NCBI RefSeq assembly: GCF_001306915.1
Contig: NZ_LJTC01000010.1
Coordinates: 108,693 to 172,692 of the forward strand
Direction of reading: 5' to 3'
Source: Pseudoalteromonas lipolytica
GTDB lineage: Bacteria; Pseudomonadota; Gammaproteobacteria; Enterobacterales; Alteromonadaceae
Length of the DNA: 64,000 nucleotides
The position numbers and the translations under genes are program-made. Below are positions 36,057-45,924 of this stretch, one piece after another. The first letter of the stretch is position 1. Each line of letters opens with the position of its first letter. The notes beneath the pieces were generated by a model. The model was given only the letters and a program-made list of their open reading frames with translations, made no database searches and was not told the DNA's origin.

Positions 36057-37265
36057 CTATCTAAATAGTACATCTTCTTTATTGAACCATTTAACACAAA
36101 ACGCAAGTAATGCACCTGCCACTATGACTGTCGCTAAGAAAATTAAACCCACGAGTGTGTAATCAACTGTACCTTTAATGATTTCTTTGATTGCCAGAGC
36201 TACATTTGTCACAGGAATAAATGCTGTTTTGCTCGTAAGCTCAACATTAGGCATTAAGGCAACCATAATTGGAAAAATTACACCCATGCTAAGTGGTGCC
36301 ATGTAGTTTTGTGCTTCTTTAAAGGTTCGCGCATAGATAGAAATAGCCAACGCTAATGATGAGAAGATTGCAGCAATAGGTAATAACAGCACAAAAATAA
36401 GCCCTAAATCTAATACAGTTAAAGAGCTAAATGCGTTTTTAACAACGGCTAAATCTACAAATGCAATGGCCACTGATATCCACACACCCATACTGAGTAC
36501 GGTAATGGTGGTTGTTGCAATAGAAGAAGCAAGTAAGGTTACAAACTTACCTAACACCAGCTGTGTACGGGTGATTGGTGTAAGTAACAAGGTTTCGAGC
36601 GTACCACGCTCTTTTTCACCAGCTCCTAAATCAATCGCCGGGTACGTTGCGCCCATCAATACCAGAGGAATAAGTAGATAAGGAATAAACCCACCAATTT
36701 TCTCACCCAGATTTTCACGTTTATCTGCAGTGTCGACCTTCACCACTTTAATAGGCTCGATAATAGCGGCTTGCTGCTCTTCTGATACACCAAAGCTTAA
36801 TAGTTTGTTTGTACGCAGCGTATCGCCATATTCTTTTGCCAGTTCTTTTACACGGTCAAATAGGAAGTTAATTGCTTTTGCGTCGTTATACACAACTTGC
36901 CATTCACTTTGCTTTGCATCATCTAACGTTTGCTTAGCGTCCGACGGTAAATAGATACCCATGTCTATGGTACCTGCTTTTACCGCTTTAGTGAGATCTT
37001 CTACCGTATTAAAGGTTTCGTCGCCTTTATATAAAGCAAAGCTCTTATGGTAAAACACCTTATCTGTAAAATCTTGCGCGTAATTACCATTGATAATAGC
37101 GTAAGTATGGACCTCTTGTTCTGCCTCTAACGCCGCTTGTGAACTAATAAAGGCCATAACAGCAAATAACAGTGGGAAGATAGCAACCGGTAGTGCAACA
37201 ACGAAAATCAATGTTTTACGGTCACGTAATAGCTCTTTTAATTCCTTTTTAAATACTTCAAACAT
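36057..37265 (-). CDS. ABC-2 type permease, NatB-like
   Basis: A 402-residue inner-membrane permease. One N-terminal helix (about 20-40) is followed by a large periplasmic domain (to about 190) and a cluster of five or six C-terminal helices with GAGEKERGTLETLLLTPITR, the cytoplasmic coupling element of NatB-type Na+ exporters. The start overlaps the end of the ATPase gene by 8 bp. Substrate could be sodium or another small solute; the family name is by similarity only. Confidence 0.85.
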   Translation of the reverse strand: MFEVFKKELKELLRDRKTLIFVVALPVAIFPLLFAVMAFISSQAALEAEQEVHTYAIINGNYAQDFTDKVFYHKSFALYKGDETFNTVEDLTKAVKAGTIDMGIYLPSDAKQTLDDAKQSEWQVVYNDAKAINFLFDRVKELAKEYGDTLRTNKLLSFGVSEEQQAAIIEPIKVVKVDTADKRENLGEKIGGFIPYLLIPLVLMGATYPAIDLGAGEKERGTLETLLLTPITRTQLVLGKFVTLLASSIATTTITVLSMGVWISVAIAFVDLAVVKNAFSSLTVLDLGLIFVLLLPIAAIFSSLALAISIYARTFKEAQNYMAPLSMGVIFPIMVALMPNVELTSKTAFIPVTNVALAIKEIIKGTVDYTLVGLIFLATVIVAGALLAFCVKWFNKEDVLFR

Positions 37266-38046
37266 TACGGCTCTCCGTTAAAATATTCATAAACGCTTGG
37301 TTTAATTCTTCACTTTGACCTGTTTGTTTAAACTCATCTAAGGTGCCATCAAAGCAACTAATTCCTTGGTTTATCACTGCAACACGGTCACACAGTAAGG
37401 CAACTTCATCTAAATGGTGCGTTGAGAAAATAACTGGTGTGCCCTGCTCTTTAAGGCCGCGAATAAAGTTAATGACGGTTTGCGTAGTCATAATATCTAA
37501 ACCAGTTGTCGGTTCATCAAGAATAACCACATCAGGATGATGAACAACAGCACGGGCAATATTGGCTTTTTGCTTCATACCTGTTGAAAGGTTTTCGGCG
37601 CGTTTATCAATAAAGCTGTGCATATCAAGTAAGGTGAATAGCTCATCACAACGAGCGGCGACCGCTTTTTTACTCATGCCATGTAAACGGGCAAAGTATT
37701 CAACGTTTTCTTTAACTGTTAAACGCCCATACAAGCCAGTACTACCTGACAGAAATCCAATTGATTTGCGGCCAACTAATGGCTTTTTAACGATATCGTG
37801 ACCAGAGATGGTAATGCTGCCTTCATCTGGTTTTAAGGCTGTTGAAATCATTCTAAGGGTGGTTGTTTTACCGGCACCATTTGGGCCGAGTAACCCGAGT
37901 ACTTCACCTTTGTTACATTGAAAGCTGACGTCTCTTACAGAATGAAAAAATTCTTTATCTTCACGGGGGTCTACGTTGTCCGTTTTATTTTTTTTATGAT
38001 CTTTTGTTAGCTTAAACTTCTTTTTAAGCCCTGCCACTTCAATCAT
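37258..38046 (-). CDS. ABC transporter ATP-binding protein, NatA-like
   Basis: A 262-residue ABC ATPase: Walker A LLGPNGAGKTTT, a Q-loop region, signature LSTGMKQK and Walker B VVILDEPTTGLD with the following H-loop STHHLDE. It powers the NatB-like permease encoded next. An unusual charged stretch (KDHKKNKTDNVDPREDKE, residues 16-33) is inserted between the first strand and VRDVSF. Its start overlaps the end of the DUF3025 gene by 4 bp. Confidence 0.93.
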   Translation of the reverse strand: MIEVAGLKKKFKLTKDHKKNKTDNVDPREDKEFFHSVRDVSFQCNKGEVLGLLGPNGAGKTTTLRMISTALKPDEGSITISGHDIVKKPLVGRKSIGFLSGSTGLYGRLTVKENVEYFARLHGMSKKAVAARCDELFTLLDMHSFIDKRAENLSTGMKQKANIARAVVHHPDVVILDEPTTGLDIMTTQTVINFIRGLKEQGTPVIFSTHHLDEVALLCDRVAVINQGISCFDGTLDEFKQTGQSEELNQAFMNILTESRNV

Positions 38047-38855
38047 GTGCGTTTCCTTCGTTTCGGTCTAAAGTAATCAGTGTTACTGTAAAATTCTGGA
38101 TTTTCATTGTCAGTCCACCATCCCGGTACGCCTAACAAGGGTAAGGGTGATAAATTTTTGTTATCACGCAAACAATCATCATGCTTAATCATCTCATAAA
38201 GACGTTGATCTAGATACGCATATTGCTCGGTTAAATCTTTACAAAATATGTCATCAGGAACAATTACAAATAATGCTTTCCCCGTTAAACCAATATAAGG
38301 CTGTGTGAGCATTTCGTAGTTAGCATGGCCAAACATAAATGGTCTAATGCTTTTACCCCACTGTTCACGCTGTTCTACAAAGGCTTGCTGCCATTGGTGG
38401 TCGCGTAATTGCTGCTGCCAGCTTTGTTCAGTAATTGCCAGCACCACGCCACATTCATCAAATAAGGTCAGTGCGTTTCGGTGTTTACTACGCTCTTTTA
38501 GACCATGCAGTTTAATTTCTTCAATGTGCTGATGATTAATCAGCGCTTTGGTTTTTGGGAATAAACACCAAATAAAGCCACCAAAAAGGTCATGCCAATT
38601 TTGTTGTCTTGTTGGTACTTGCCCTGTCTCAAATATGATTTGCTCATAATAACGGGTTTCATCGGCAAACTTTTCATCTTCAACAAAGGTTATGGCTTTG
38701 CCCTGTGTAGTTTTCGCATTTAGATATTGATTAAACCACTGGCAAGATGGCCAATCTGAGAGTTTATCAATATTAAATAGCGTTGCTAGGTCACTAAAGG
38801 CACCCGTTGTAAGGTATTGCGTTGACCATTGCTCGGGAGCAGTAAATCGTTTCAT
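38043..38855 (-). CDS. DUF3025 protein, first gene of natAB-like operon
   Basis: A 270-residue soluble protein matching DUF3025: NWHDLFGGFIWCLFPKTKALINHQHIEE is the family hallmark (about residues 91-118). Function is unknown; no signal peptide or helix is seen. The stop overlaps the natA-like start (ATGA), so it is co-translated with the exporter. A role tied to the exporter is possible but unproven. It also ends in a very basic tail (RPKRRKRT). Confidence 0.78.
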   Translation of the reverse strand: MKRFTAPEQWSTQYLTTGAFSDLATLFNIDKLSDWPSCQWFNQYLNAKTTQGKAITFVEDEKFADETRYYEQIIFETGQVPTRQQNWHDLFGGFIWCLFPKTKALINHQHIEEIKLHGLKERSKHRNALTLFDECGVVLAITEQSWQQQLRDHQWQQAFVEQREQWGKSIRPFMFGHANYEMLTQPYIGLTGKALFVIVPDDIFCKDLTEQYAYLDQRLYEMIKHDDCLRDNKNLSPLPLLGVPGWWTDNENPEFYSNTDYFRPKRRKRT

Positions 38856-38965
38856 TGCTTATTTTTTAACTTATTGATGTATTGTGGGTAGTTTACCGTA
38901 AAAACTGGTTCTCATTAATAGAACCTCATATACTAACGTCACCATAAAACAAAAAAAGAGCTATT

Positions 38966-40591
38966 ATGAAACGCTATTTTCCAATGACAGTCCTTGCAAG
39001 TGCTATTCTTGCGGGCTGTGCTTCAACAAGTATCACATCAAGTGATGTCGAAAAAGCCTATCAAAGCATTAACTCAGAGCAACTAGCAGAACACATTAAA
39101 GTGCTTGCCTCTGATGAGTTCGGTGGCCGTGCACCATCATCGAAAGGTGAAGAGCTAACGCTTGCCTATTTAACCGACCAGTTTAAAGCATTGGGTTTTG
39201 AGCCGGGTAACGGTGATAGCTTCTTACAAGAAGTACCGCTTGTTTCACTAGAAGCTGATTCAGACATGGTACTTACTATTGGCGGCAAAGATTACCAATA
39301 CAAAAAAGATATGGTAATGGGTAGTAGCCGTATTAGTGCTAAGCAAAGCATTAAAGATTCTGAATTAGTATTCGTTGGTTACGGTGTTAATGCACCAGAG
39401 TACAACTGGAACGACTACGAAGGCCTAGATGTTAAAGGCAAAACCGTTGTTATGCTGGTAAACGATCCTGGTTTTGCGACGAAAAACCCTGATTTATTCA
39501 CCGGCGATGCCATGACCTATTACGGTCGTTGGACATACAAATATGAAGAAGCAAGCCGTCAAGGTGCAGCAGGTGCGATTATCATCCACGAAACAGCACC
39601 GGCTTCTTACCCATGGTCAGTTGTTGAAAACTCTTGGAGCGGTGAGCAATTTGGTTTCCAAAAAGAAAATAACAACATGGACCGTGTTGCTGTCGAAGGC
39701 TGGGTAACAACTGATGTTGCTAAAGAGCTTTTCACAAAAGCAGGCTTAGATTTCGATACCATGAAAGCGAATGCGGCAAAAGGCGCTTACCATGTTGATA
39801 TGGGCGACCTAACTGCAAGTGTTGAAGTAAATAACACAATTAAAAAATCAATTTCGTATAACTTTATCGCGACGTTACCGGGTAGCGAAAAGCCTGATGA
39901 GCACATCATTTATTCAGCTCACTGGGATCACCTTGGTACTGATAAAACCCGCAAAGGCGACCAAATCTATAATGGCGCCCACGATAATGCTACGGGTACT
40001 GCTGGCTTAATCGAAGTTGCTGAAGCATTCGCTACCTTACCTGAGCACCCTAGCCGTTCAATGACTTTCTTAGCCGTTACTGCTGAAGAACAAGGTTTAC
40101 TTGGCTCGAAATATTATGCTGCAAATCCAGTGATCCCAGCATCACAAACGGTTGCAAACATCAATATGGATAGCTTAAACCTATTAGGTAAAGTAAAAGA
40201 CATTAGTGTTGTTGGTATTGGCAAATCTGAAATGGATAGCCTACTAGAAACAGCTGCTAAAGCGCAAGGCCGTACAGTATCTGGCGACCCTAAACCGTCT
40301 TCAGGTGGTTACTACCGCTCTGATCACTTTGCATTTGCAAACATGGGTGTACCTGCAATGTATGCCGGTGGTGGTAGTGAAGCCCTTGATGAAGAAACGG
40401 CAAATTACCGTAAGCGTATGAGCCTAGTGCTTCGTGGTTGTTATCATCAGCCTTGCGACCGTTACCGTGATGAATGGGATTTATCAGGTGCCGTTCAGGA
40501 CCTTCAGTTATTCTATCAAGTAGGTTTTGATATCTCAGAACGAAAAGAATGGCCGACCTGGAATGCCACTTCTGAGTTCCAACGCAAATAG
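38966..40591 (+). CDS. M28-family zinc aminopeptidase, lipoprotein
   Basis: A 541-residue exported peptidase with a lipobox LAGC (about residues 15-18). A PA-type inserted domain lies between about 130 and 300, followed by the M28 zinc core: AHWDHLG, HDNATGTAG (bridging Asp), TAEEQGLLGSKYYA (catalytic Glu pair), NMDSLN and SDHFAFANMGVPA. All ligands are present, so it should be an active aminopeptidase or carboxypeptidase of the M28 type in the periplasm. It forms its own unit, with AAAGAG before the ATG. Confidence 0.92.
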   Translation: MKRYFPMTVLASAILAGCASTSITSSDVEKAYQSINSEQLAEHIKVLASDEFGGRAPSSKGEELTLAYLTDQFKALGFEPGNGDSFLQEVPLVSLEADSDMVLTIGGKDYQYKKDMVMGSSRISAKQSIKDSELVFVGYGVNAPEYNWNDYEGLDVKGKTVVMLVNDPGFATKNPDLFTGDAMTYYGRWTYKYEEASRQGAAGAIIIHETAPASYPWSVVENSWSGEQFGFQKENNNMDRVAVEGWVTTDVAKELFTKAGLDFDTMKANAAKGAYHVDMGDLTASVEVNNTIKKSISYNFIATLPGSEKPDEHIIYSAHWDHLGTDKTRKGDQIYNGAHDNATGTAGLIEVAEAFATLPEHPSRSMTFLAVTAEEQGLLGSKYYAANPVIPASQTVANINMDSLNLLGKVKDISVVGIGKSEMDSLLETAAKAQGRTVSGDPKPSSGGYYRSDHFAFANMGVPAMYAGGGSEALDEETANYRKRMSLVLRGCYHQPCDRYRDEWDLSGAVQDLQLFYQVGFDISERKEWPTWNATSEFQRK

Positions 40592-40595
40592 ATAC

Positions 40596-40616
40596 AAATG
40601 AGATTGATTTTCATTT
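40596..40616. promoter_or_regulatory. weak Fur-like box upstream of metal exporter gene
   Basis: AAATGA...TCATTT, a 21-bp imperfect palindrome, matches the 19-bp Fur consensus at roughly 12 positions. It lies 47 bp before the transporter start. Confidence 0.35.
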
Positions 40617-40662
40617 AAAATCGTACTACAGTGTAACCTGATTAATTTTAAGGTTGCACTGT

Positions 40663-41835
40663 ATGCTCTCACTAACACAAACGAGGTTTATTCCCCATAA
40701 AGCGAGGTGTTACATTACGGACAATAAACGCTTATTTTTACCCCTTTTATTACTAATTTCTTTAGCGGTACCTGCAAGCCGAGAATTCACCCTACAAGCG
40801 CTAAGTGATGCTTTTTTTCAAGTATCTGTATTTGTTGCAGCCACCTTATTAATCTATTACTACCTTATTGATAAACTTCCTCAGTTACAGCTGAGCTATC
40901 TACGCGCTAAATCAGGTATTCTAGAGGTGAGTTTTGCCTCAATTTTAGGTGCTTTACCTGGCTGTGGGGGTGCCATTATTGTGGTAACCCAATTTACTAA
41001 AAAGCAGGCTAGCTTTGGCTCTGTTGTTGCTGTCTTAACCGCAACCATGGGTGATGCCGCCTTTTTACTTTTAGCAACCCGTCCGCTTGATGGCTTATTA
41101 ATGATGTTAATAGGTGTTGCTGTAGGCGTTATTAGTGGTCAATTAGTTAATACATTTCATAGCCCAGATAAATTTCAGCCTGATGAGGCTAGCGAATACA
41201 ACGAGCAGCCACAATGCCAACCAAAAGCGTTAAAGTTTAGCCGACCAGTATGGAAATTTGCTTTAGTACCGAGCTTGATTGTTGCTTTTGTTATCGCCAC
41301 CAATACCGACTTAAGTGTATTTGGCAGTGGTATTAATGATGGCATTACTGTGTTTGGCTCAATCATGGCCCTGTTCACTGTGGTTGTGTGGGCACTGTCT
41401 TCTAAAGGCAGCAGTTATAAGCAAGTAACCAGTGAAGAAGCACCTTGCACACCTCCTTCAAAACTCACGAAAGTGTTAATGGACACGCACTTTGTTACGG
41501 CCTGGGTTGTTGCCAGTTTTATGCTGTTTGAAATTCTCGTTAACCTAGTTGGTGTTGATTTAACAGCGTGGTTTTCTGAGTATGCTTATCTTGCACCGCT
41601 GGTGGCTGTGGCTATTGGCTTATTACCCGGCTGCGGGCCACAAATCGTCGTGATGACACTCTATATTCAAGGTATTATTCCATTTAGTGCGATGGCAGCC
41701 AATGCAATTTCAAATGACGGCGATGCCCTATTCCCAGCTATCGCATTAGCGCCAAAAGCGGCCTTAATCGCGACGGTGTATTCAACAATTCCAGCGCTGT
41801 TACTCGGTTATGGGTTGTATTTTTACGGCATATAA
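40663..41835 (+). CDS. putative 10-TM heavy-metal exporter (DUF2899/PF11449 type)
   Basis: A 390-residue polytopic membrane protein with internal duplication. Two related motifs, LGALPGCGGA...GDAAFLL and LLPGCGPQ...SNDGDALFPA, mark the two halves and are typical of the family I recall as a putative heavy-metal exporter that includes the Vibrio manganese exporter MneA. The ATG at 40663 is preferred over an upstream in-frame TTG because AAGG sits 9 bases before it. It probably exports a divalent metal, Mn or Fe; the weak Fur-like box upstream fits either. Confidence 0.75.
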   Translation: MLSLTQTRFIPHKARCYITDNKRLFLPLLLLISLAVPASREFTLQALSDAFFQVSVFVAATLLIYYYLIDKLPQLQLSYLRAKSGILEVSFASILGALPGCGGAIIVVTQFTKKQASFGSVVAVLTATMGDAAFLLLATRPLDGLLMMLIGVAVGVISGQLVNTFHSPDKFQPDEASEYNEQPQCQPKALKFSRPVWKFALVPSLIVAFVIATNTDLSVFGSGINDGITVFGSIMALFTVVVWALSSKGSSYKQVTSEEAPCTPPSKLTKVLMDTHFVTAWVVASFMLFEILVNLVGVDLTAWFSEYAYLAPLVAVAIGLLPGCGPQIVVMTLYIQGIIPFSAMAANAISNDGDALFPAIALAPKAALIATVYSTIPALLLGYGLYFYGI

Positions 41836-41844
41836 TCCTTAGCA

Positions 41845-41874
41845 TTAAAAAAACCAGCCGAGGCTGGTTTTTTA
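41845..41874. terminator. bidirectional terminator between exporter and bkdB
   Basis: AAAACCAGCC/GGCTGGTTTT stem with A- and T-runs; convergent genes on both sides. Confidence 0.88.
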
Positions 41875-41886
41875 ATGCTTACTGAT

Positions 41887-43455
41887 TTAGCTCATCGCCA
41901 TCATCATTTTTGCAGGATCTTCTAAATAAGACTTCCATAAGTTATTGAAGCGTGCAATTGTTCCGCCATCAATAACTCGGTGGTCTCCAGACCAGCTTAC
42001 TTGCATAATTGCTGCTGAAATCACATTACCTTGTGCATCAAAGCGAGGTAAATGCTGCAGTTTACCTAAAGCAACAATCGCTACCTCAGGTTTATTGATG
42101 ATCGGGGTTGCAATTGTGCCGCCAATCGCACCGATGTTAGAAATGCTAATAGTGCCGCCTTTCAAATCATCCGGTGAAACACGACCATCACGTGCTGCTT
42201 CAGTTAAGCGGGTCACTTCGTTTGCAACATCTACGATACTCTTTGACTGGCATGATTTAATGTTTGGTACAAGTAAACCAATCTTAGAATCAACCGCCAT
42301 ACCGATGTTATGATCATCAAAGTAAGTTAGCTCGCTGCAATCATCATTTACTTGCGAGTTTAGTACTGGGAATTGCTTAATCGCTAACGACAGTGCTTTG
42401 ATAAAGAACGGCATCATAGTGAGCTTAACACCCTGCTGCTTATACTGCTCTTTGAGCTCACTGCGCATTGCAATTAGTTTAGTGAGGTCAATTTCATCAC
42501 AGAAAGTAAAGTGAGGAATTGTCGAAACTGAAGCAACCATTTGCTTAGCCATTGCCGCTTTAATGCCTTTAATAGGCTCTACGCGACTGCCACCAGAAGA
42601 CACCACCGTTGATACAGGCTCTGCCGCTTTTTGCGCAGCTTGTTGTGATGCTGCTTGGCTTGGTGTTTCATTCAAGAAATCTTCGATATCTTGTTTGTAA
42701 ATACGGCCATTTTTACCAGAGCCTGGCACTTGCGTTAAATCAACATCAAGTTCGCGGGCTTTACGACGAACAGCAGGTGAAGCAACCGCTTTCTTATTAA
42801 GTTGTTTGCTAGAGTTTGCCGAAGTCGCAGGCTTCTGCGAAGGTTTAGTTGCTGCATTTGTTTGTGCTTTAACTACCGCAGAACTTACATCTGGCTCTGC
42901 ACTTTGGCCGGCAATGCTCATTTGGAATAATGGGCTGTGAACTGCAGCAATATCACCTTTTTGATAATAAAGCTTTTCAACTTTACCTGTGTATTTAGCC
43001 GGAATTTGCACCAATGCTTTGTCTGTCATTACATCACAAACAGCTTGGTCTTCAACGATTTCATCGCCTTCATTTACTAACCACTCAACGATTTCACACT
43101 CAACGATCCCTTCACCGATATCGGGTAATATGAAATCTTCTAAGTGCTCACCAGCCTCAGATGATGCTTCAGTTGCTGCAGGAGCTTGAACTTCTTCACT
43201 TTGTGTTGGTGCTTCGCCATCAACATCCATTGCAAATAATGGTGCATGTACTTTCGCAATATCCCCTTTTGCATAATAGAGCTTACTGATCACACCATCA
43301 TGAACAGCAGGAATTTGCACAAGCGCCTTGTCGGTCATAACATCACAAATAGGCTGGTCTTCTTTTACAGAATCGCCTTCTGCAACTAACCATTCAACAA
43401 TTTCACACTCTACGATGCCTTCGCCGATATCTGGCAAGATAAAATCTTTAGACAT
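41887..43455 (-). CDS. bkdB: branched-chain 2-oxoacid dehydrogenase E2, two lipoyl domains
   Basis: A 522-residue dihydrolipoyl acyltransferase. Two nearly identical lipoyl domains come first (residues 1-78 and 104-181) with the lipoyl lysines in MTDKALVQI at Lys43 and Lys146, separated by a Glu/Ala/Gln-rich linker. A second Lys/Ala/Ser-rich linker leads to the E1/E3-binding domain (SPAVRRKARELDVDLTQVPGSGKNGRI, about 230-257) and then the catalytic domain ending with WSGDHRVIDGG (catalytic His). Most E2b proteins have one lipoyl domain. It follows E1-beta by 8 bp. It converts the acyl chains of Val, Leu and Ile keto acids to CoA esters. Confidence 0.95.
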   Translation of the reverse strand: MSKDFILPDIGEGIVECEIVEWLVAEGDSVKEDQPICDVMTDKALVQIPAVHDGVISKLYYAKGDIAKVHAPLFAMDVDGEAPTQSEEVQAPAATEASSEAGEHLEDFILPDIGEGIVECEIVEWLVNEGDEIVEDQAVCDVMTDKALVQIPAKYTGKVEKLYYQKGDIAAVHSPLFQMSIAGQSAEPDVSSAVVKAQTNAATKPSQKPATSANSSKQLNKKAVASPAVRRKARELDVDLTQVPGSGKNGRIYKQDIEDFLNETPSQAASQQAAQKAAEPVSTVVSSGGSRVEPIKGIKAAMAKQMVASVSTIPHFTFCDEIDLTKLIAMRSELKEQYKQQGVKLTMMPFFIKALSLAIKQFPVLNSQVNDDCSELTYFDDHNIGMAVDSKIGLLVPNIKSCQSKSIVDVANEVTRLTEAARDGRVSPDDLKGGTISISNIGAIGGTIATPIINKPEVAIVALGKLQHLPRFDAQGNVISAAIMQVSWSGDHRVIDGGTIARFNNLWKSYLEDPAKMMMAMS

Positions 43456-43463
43456 ACTGACTC

Positions 43464-44441
43464 CTAAAACTCTACTGATTGCTTGATCGCAGCAAGCACT
43501 TTAAGTGCATCCGGTACATATTCTTTTTCAAGTGCTAATGGGTATGGCGTATCTAAACCACACACGCGAGTAATTGGCGATTCAAGGTGTAAGAAACACT
43601 CTTGTTGAATTGTTGCAACGATCTCTGCACCAAAACCATTCGTGATTGGTGCCTCGTGGCTTACCACTAAACGACCTGTTTTAGTCACTGATTTAGCAAT
43701 GGTCTCAACATCCCATGGTAAAATGGTACGTAAGTCGATCACTTCACAGCTAATACCTTGCTCTGCAGCTTTTTTAGCGGCGTCTTCGATGATTTCCATC
43801 TGAGCACCCCAAGCAAGTACAGTGACATCAGTGCCTTCTTGAACGATTTCAGCTTTACCAAGCTCGATGCTGTAATCTTCTTCTGGCACTTCACCTGTTG
43901 AAGCACGGTATAAACGTTTCGGCTCAAAGAAAATAACAGGGTTATCATCTTTAATTGATGCACGAAGCAAACCTTTAGCTTGGTATGGGTTACGTGGCAC
44001 AACTAACTTTAAACCAGGTGTGTGAGCAAAATAAGCTTCTGGTGATTGTGAGTGATATAAACCACCTGCAATACCACCACCGTATGGTGTACGGATTGTT
44101 AAATTGCCAACATTAAATTCATTACCACTACGGTAACGGAATTTAGCTGATTCATTCACGATTTGGTCAAATGCAGGGAAAATATAATCAGCAAATTGAA
44201 TTTCAGCTAATGCAGGGGCACCGAACGCCGCTAAACCATTAGCAAAACCTAAAATACCTTGCTCAGTTAACGGAGTATTGAACACACGATGCTTACCATA
44301 TTTTTCTTGTAAGCCAGATGTAGCGCGGAATACACCACCAAAATAACCAACGTCTTCACCAAAAATACATGCATTTGGATGCTCTGCCATGGTGATATCA
44401 AGGGCAGAGTTAATTGCATGAAGCATGTTCATTTTAGCCAT
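43464..44441 (-). CDS. bkdA2: branched-chain 2-oxoacid dehydrogenase E1 beta subunit
   Basis: A 325-residue transketolase-type E1 beta: [16 protein letters not shown] opening ([16 protein letters not shown]), [50 protein letters not shown], and [15 protein letters not shown]. With E1 alpha it decarboxylates branched-chain keto acids using thiamine diphosphate. It overlaps the E1-alpha stop by one base. Confidence 0.95.
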   Translation of the reverse strand: MAKMNMLHAINSALDITMAEHPNACIFGEDVGYFGGVFRATSGLQEKYGKHRVFNTPLTEQGILGFANGLAAFGAPALAEIQFADYIFPAFDQIVNESAKFRYRSGNEFNVGNLTIRTPYGGGIAGGLYHSQSPEAYFAHTPGLKLVVPRNPYQAKGLLRASIKDDNPVIFFEPKRLYRASTGEVPEEDYSIELGKAEIVQEGTDVTVLAWGAQMEIIEDAAKKAAEQGISCEVIDLRTILPWDVETIAKSVTKTGRLVVSHEAPITNGFGAEIVATIQQECFLHLESPITRVCGLDTPYPLALEKEYVPDALKVLAAIKQSVEF

Positions 44442-45655
44442 TACTTTAATCTCCCTGCAGTTGTTGGATAAGCATCAGGATGCTGCAAAATGTGCTCTTT
44501 TAGTTCTTCATATTGTTTTTGCAGTGATGGGATTGGCTTATCATACACATCAGAAATAAGGTCTTCTAATGCTGGTTTTGCTACTTTTTCAGCGCGTTTA
44601 AGAGCCGCTAAAATTTCTTCACGAATTGTTTCTTTGTCTTTCGCGTCTTGCGCTTCATCTAACCAACCTTGTTTTAATAACCACTTACGGAAACGCTCGA
44701 TTGGACAGCCTTTATGTTTTGCTTCTTCATCTTTTGTACGATAGCCACTAGGGTCGTCACTGGTTGAGTGAGCGCCAAGACGATAGGCAATCGATTCAAT
44801 TAAAACAGGTTCACCTTTAGTCGTTGCAATTTCACGGGCTTTTTTAGTTGCTGCATAAACAGCAAGTGCATCAGCACCATCAACACGAATTGTTTTAATG
44901 CCATAGCCAACACCACGTGATGCAATACCATCACCTTTAAATTGCTCATCAGCAGGTGTAGAAATCGCATAACCATTGTTACGAGCAAAGAAAATTACCG
45001 GTGCTTCATGAACTGCGGCCATATTTAAACCAGCATGGAAATCACCTTCAGACGCAGCGCCTTCACCAAAGTAACAAATAGTGATGTTATCAATAGTGCT
45101 GTTTAACTCACCGGTTTGGGCATCAATATGACGAACTTTTTGACCATATGCATAACCTGTTGCTTGTGGAATTTGTGTACCAAGCGGTGATGAAATAGTC
45201 ATGTAGTTAAGTTCGCGTGAGCCATAGTGAATTGGCATTTGGCGACCTTTACCCAAATCTTTTTCATTTGAGAACATTTGATTCATGAATTGGTCAAGGC
45301 TAAAACCACGATAACGTAAAGCTGCTTGCTCACGGTATTGGGCCATGATCATATCGTTTTGATCAAGCGCTGCAGCTGATGCTGTTACAGCCGCTTCTTC
45401 GCCTAGACATTGCATATAAAAGCTAACACGGCCTTGACGCTGTGCTGCTTGCATACGCTCATCAAGTGCTCTAATAAAACGCATTGTTTCATATAGACGG
45501 ATTGCCGTTGCTTTGTCGATATCAGGTGCGGTTGCACCTTCGTAGATGTCGCCTTCCTCATTAAGAATACTTAATGTAGGGATCGTTAATGCGTGACCAT
45601 CAATAAATGACAGTTCATGATTAATGTTTAGCGATACGTTATTTGGATTACTCAT
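44441..45655 (-). CDS. bkdA1: branched-chain 2-oxoacid dehydrogenase E1 alpha subunit
   Basis: A 404-residue TPP enzyme. The thiamine diphosphate motif lies in [16 protein letters not shown] through [24 protein letters not shown] is the conserved phosphorylation-loop region of E1b. It is first in bkdA1-A2-B. No E3 (lipoamide dehydrogenase) gene is here, so a shared lpd must serve. An ACGTTAACGT palindrome 122 bp upstream resembles LiuR sites. Confidence 0.95.
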   Translation of the reverse strand: MSNPNNVSLNINHELSFIDGHALTIPTLSILNEEGDIYEGATAPDIDKATAIRLYETMRFIRALDERMQAAQRQGRVSFYMQCLGEEAAVTASAAALDQNDMIMAQYREQAALRYRGFSLDQFMNQMFSNEKDLGKGRQMPIHYGSRELNYMTISSPLGTQIPQATGYAYGQKVRHIDAQTGELNSTIDNITICYFGEGAASEGDFHAGLNMAAVHEAPVIFFARNNGYAISTPADEQFKGDGIASRGVGYGIKTIRVDGADALAVYAATKKAREIATTKGEPVLIESIAYRLGAHSTSDDPSGYRTKDEEAKHKGCPIERFRKWLLKQGWLDEAQDAKDKETIREEILAALKRAEKVAKPALEDLISDVYDKPIPSLQKQYEELKEHILQHPDAYPTTAGRLK

Positions 45656-45777
45656 AACCTACCTTATTTCGTTGTCAGAAACCTACGCTACTGCCCTTAA
45701 TTATATTTTTATCAGCATGAGCTGTAAGGATAAAGTTTGCGCAATATTCAATCTAATTAAATTAAACTGCCGTCACT

Positions 45778-45791
45778 TTACGTTAACGTAA
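45778..45791. promoter_or_regulatory. LiuR-type palindrome upstream of bkd operon
   Basis: TTACGTTAACGTAA, a perfect 14-bp palindrome flanked by further T/A bases, as in sites I recall for LiuR. It lies in the 269-bp region upstream of bkdA1, which otherwise holds nothing recognised. Confidence 0.65.
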
Positions 45792-45924
45792 GTTGTTATT
45801 CAACTAATCATAGACGAATAGATGACAAATGGCTAAAAACGCATGGAAAGTTAACTATACAACAAGATAAATTCTTTATAGTCATATAGTTAACTAAATT
45901 TAGATGGGTGTTAATGCAGAGATT

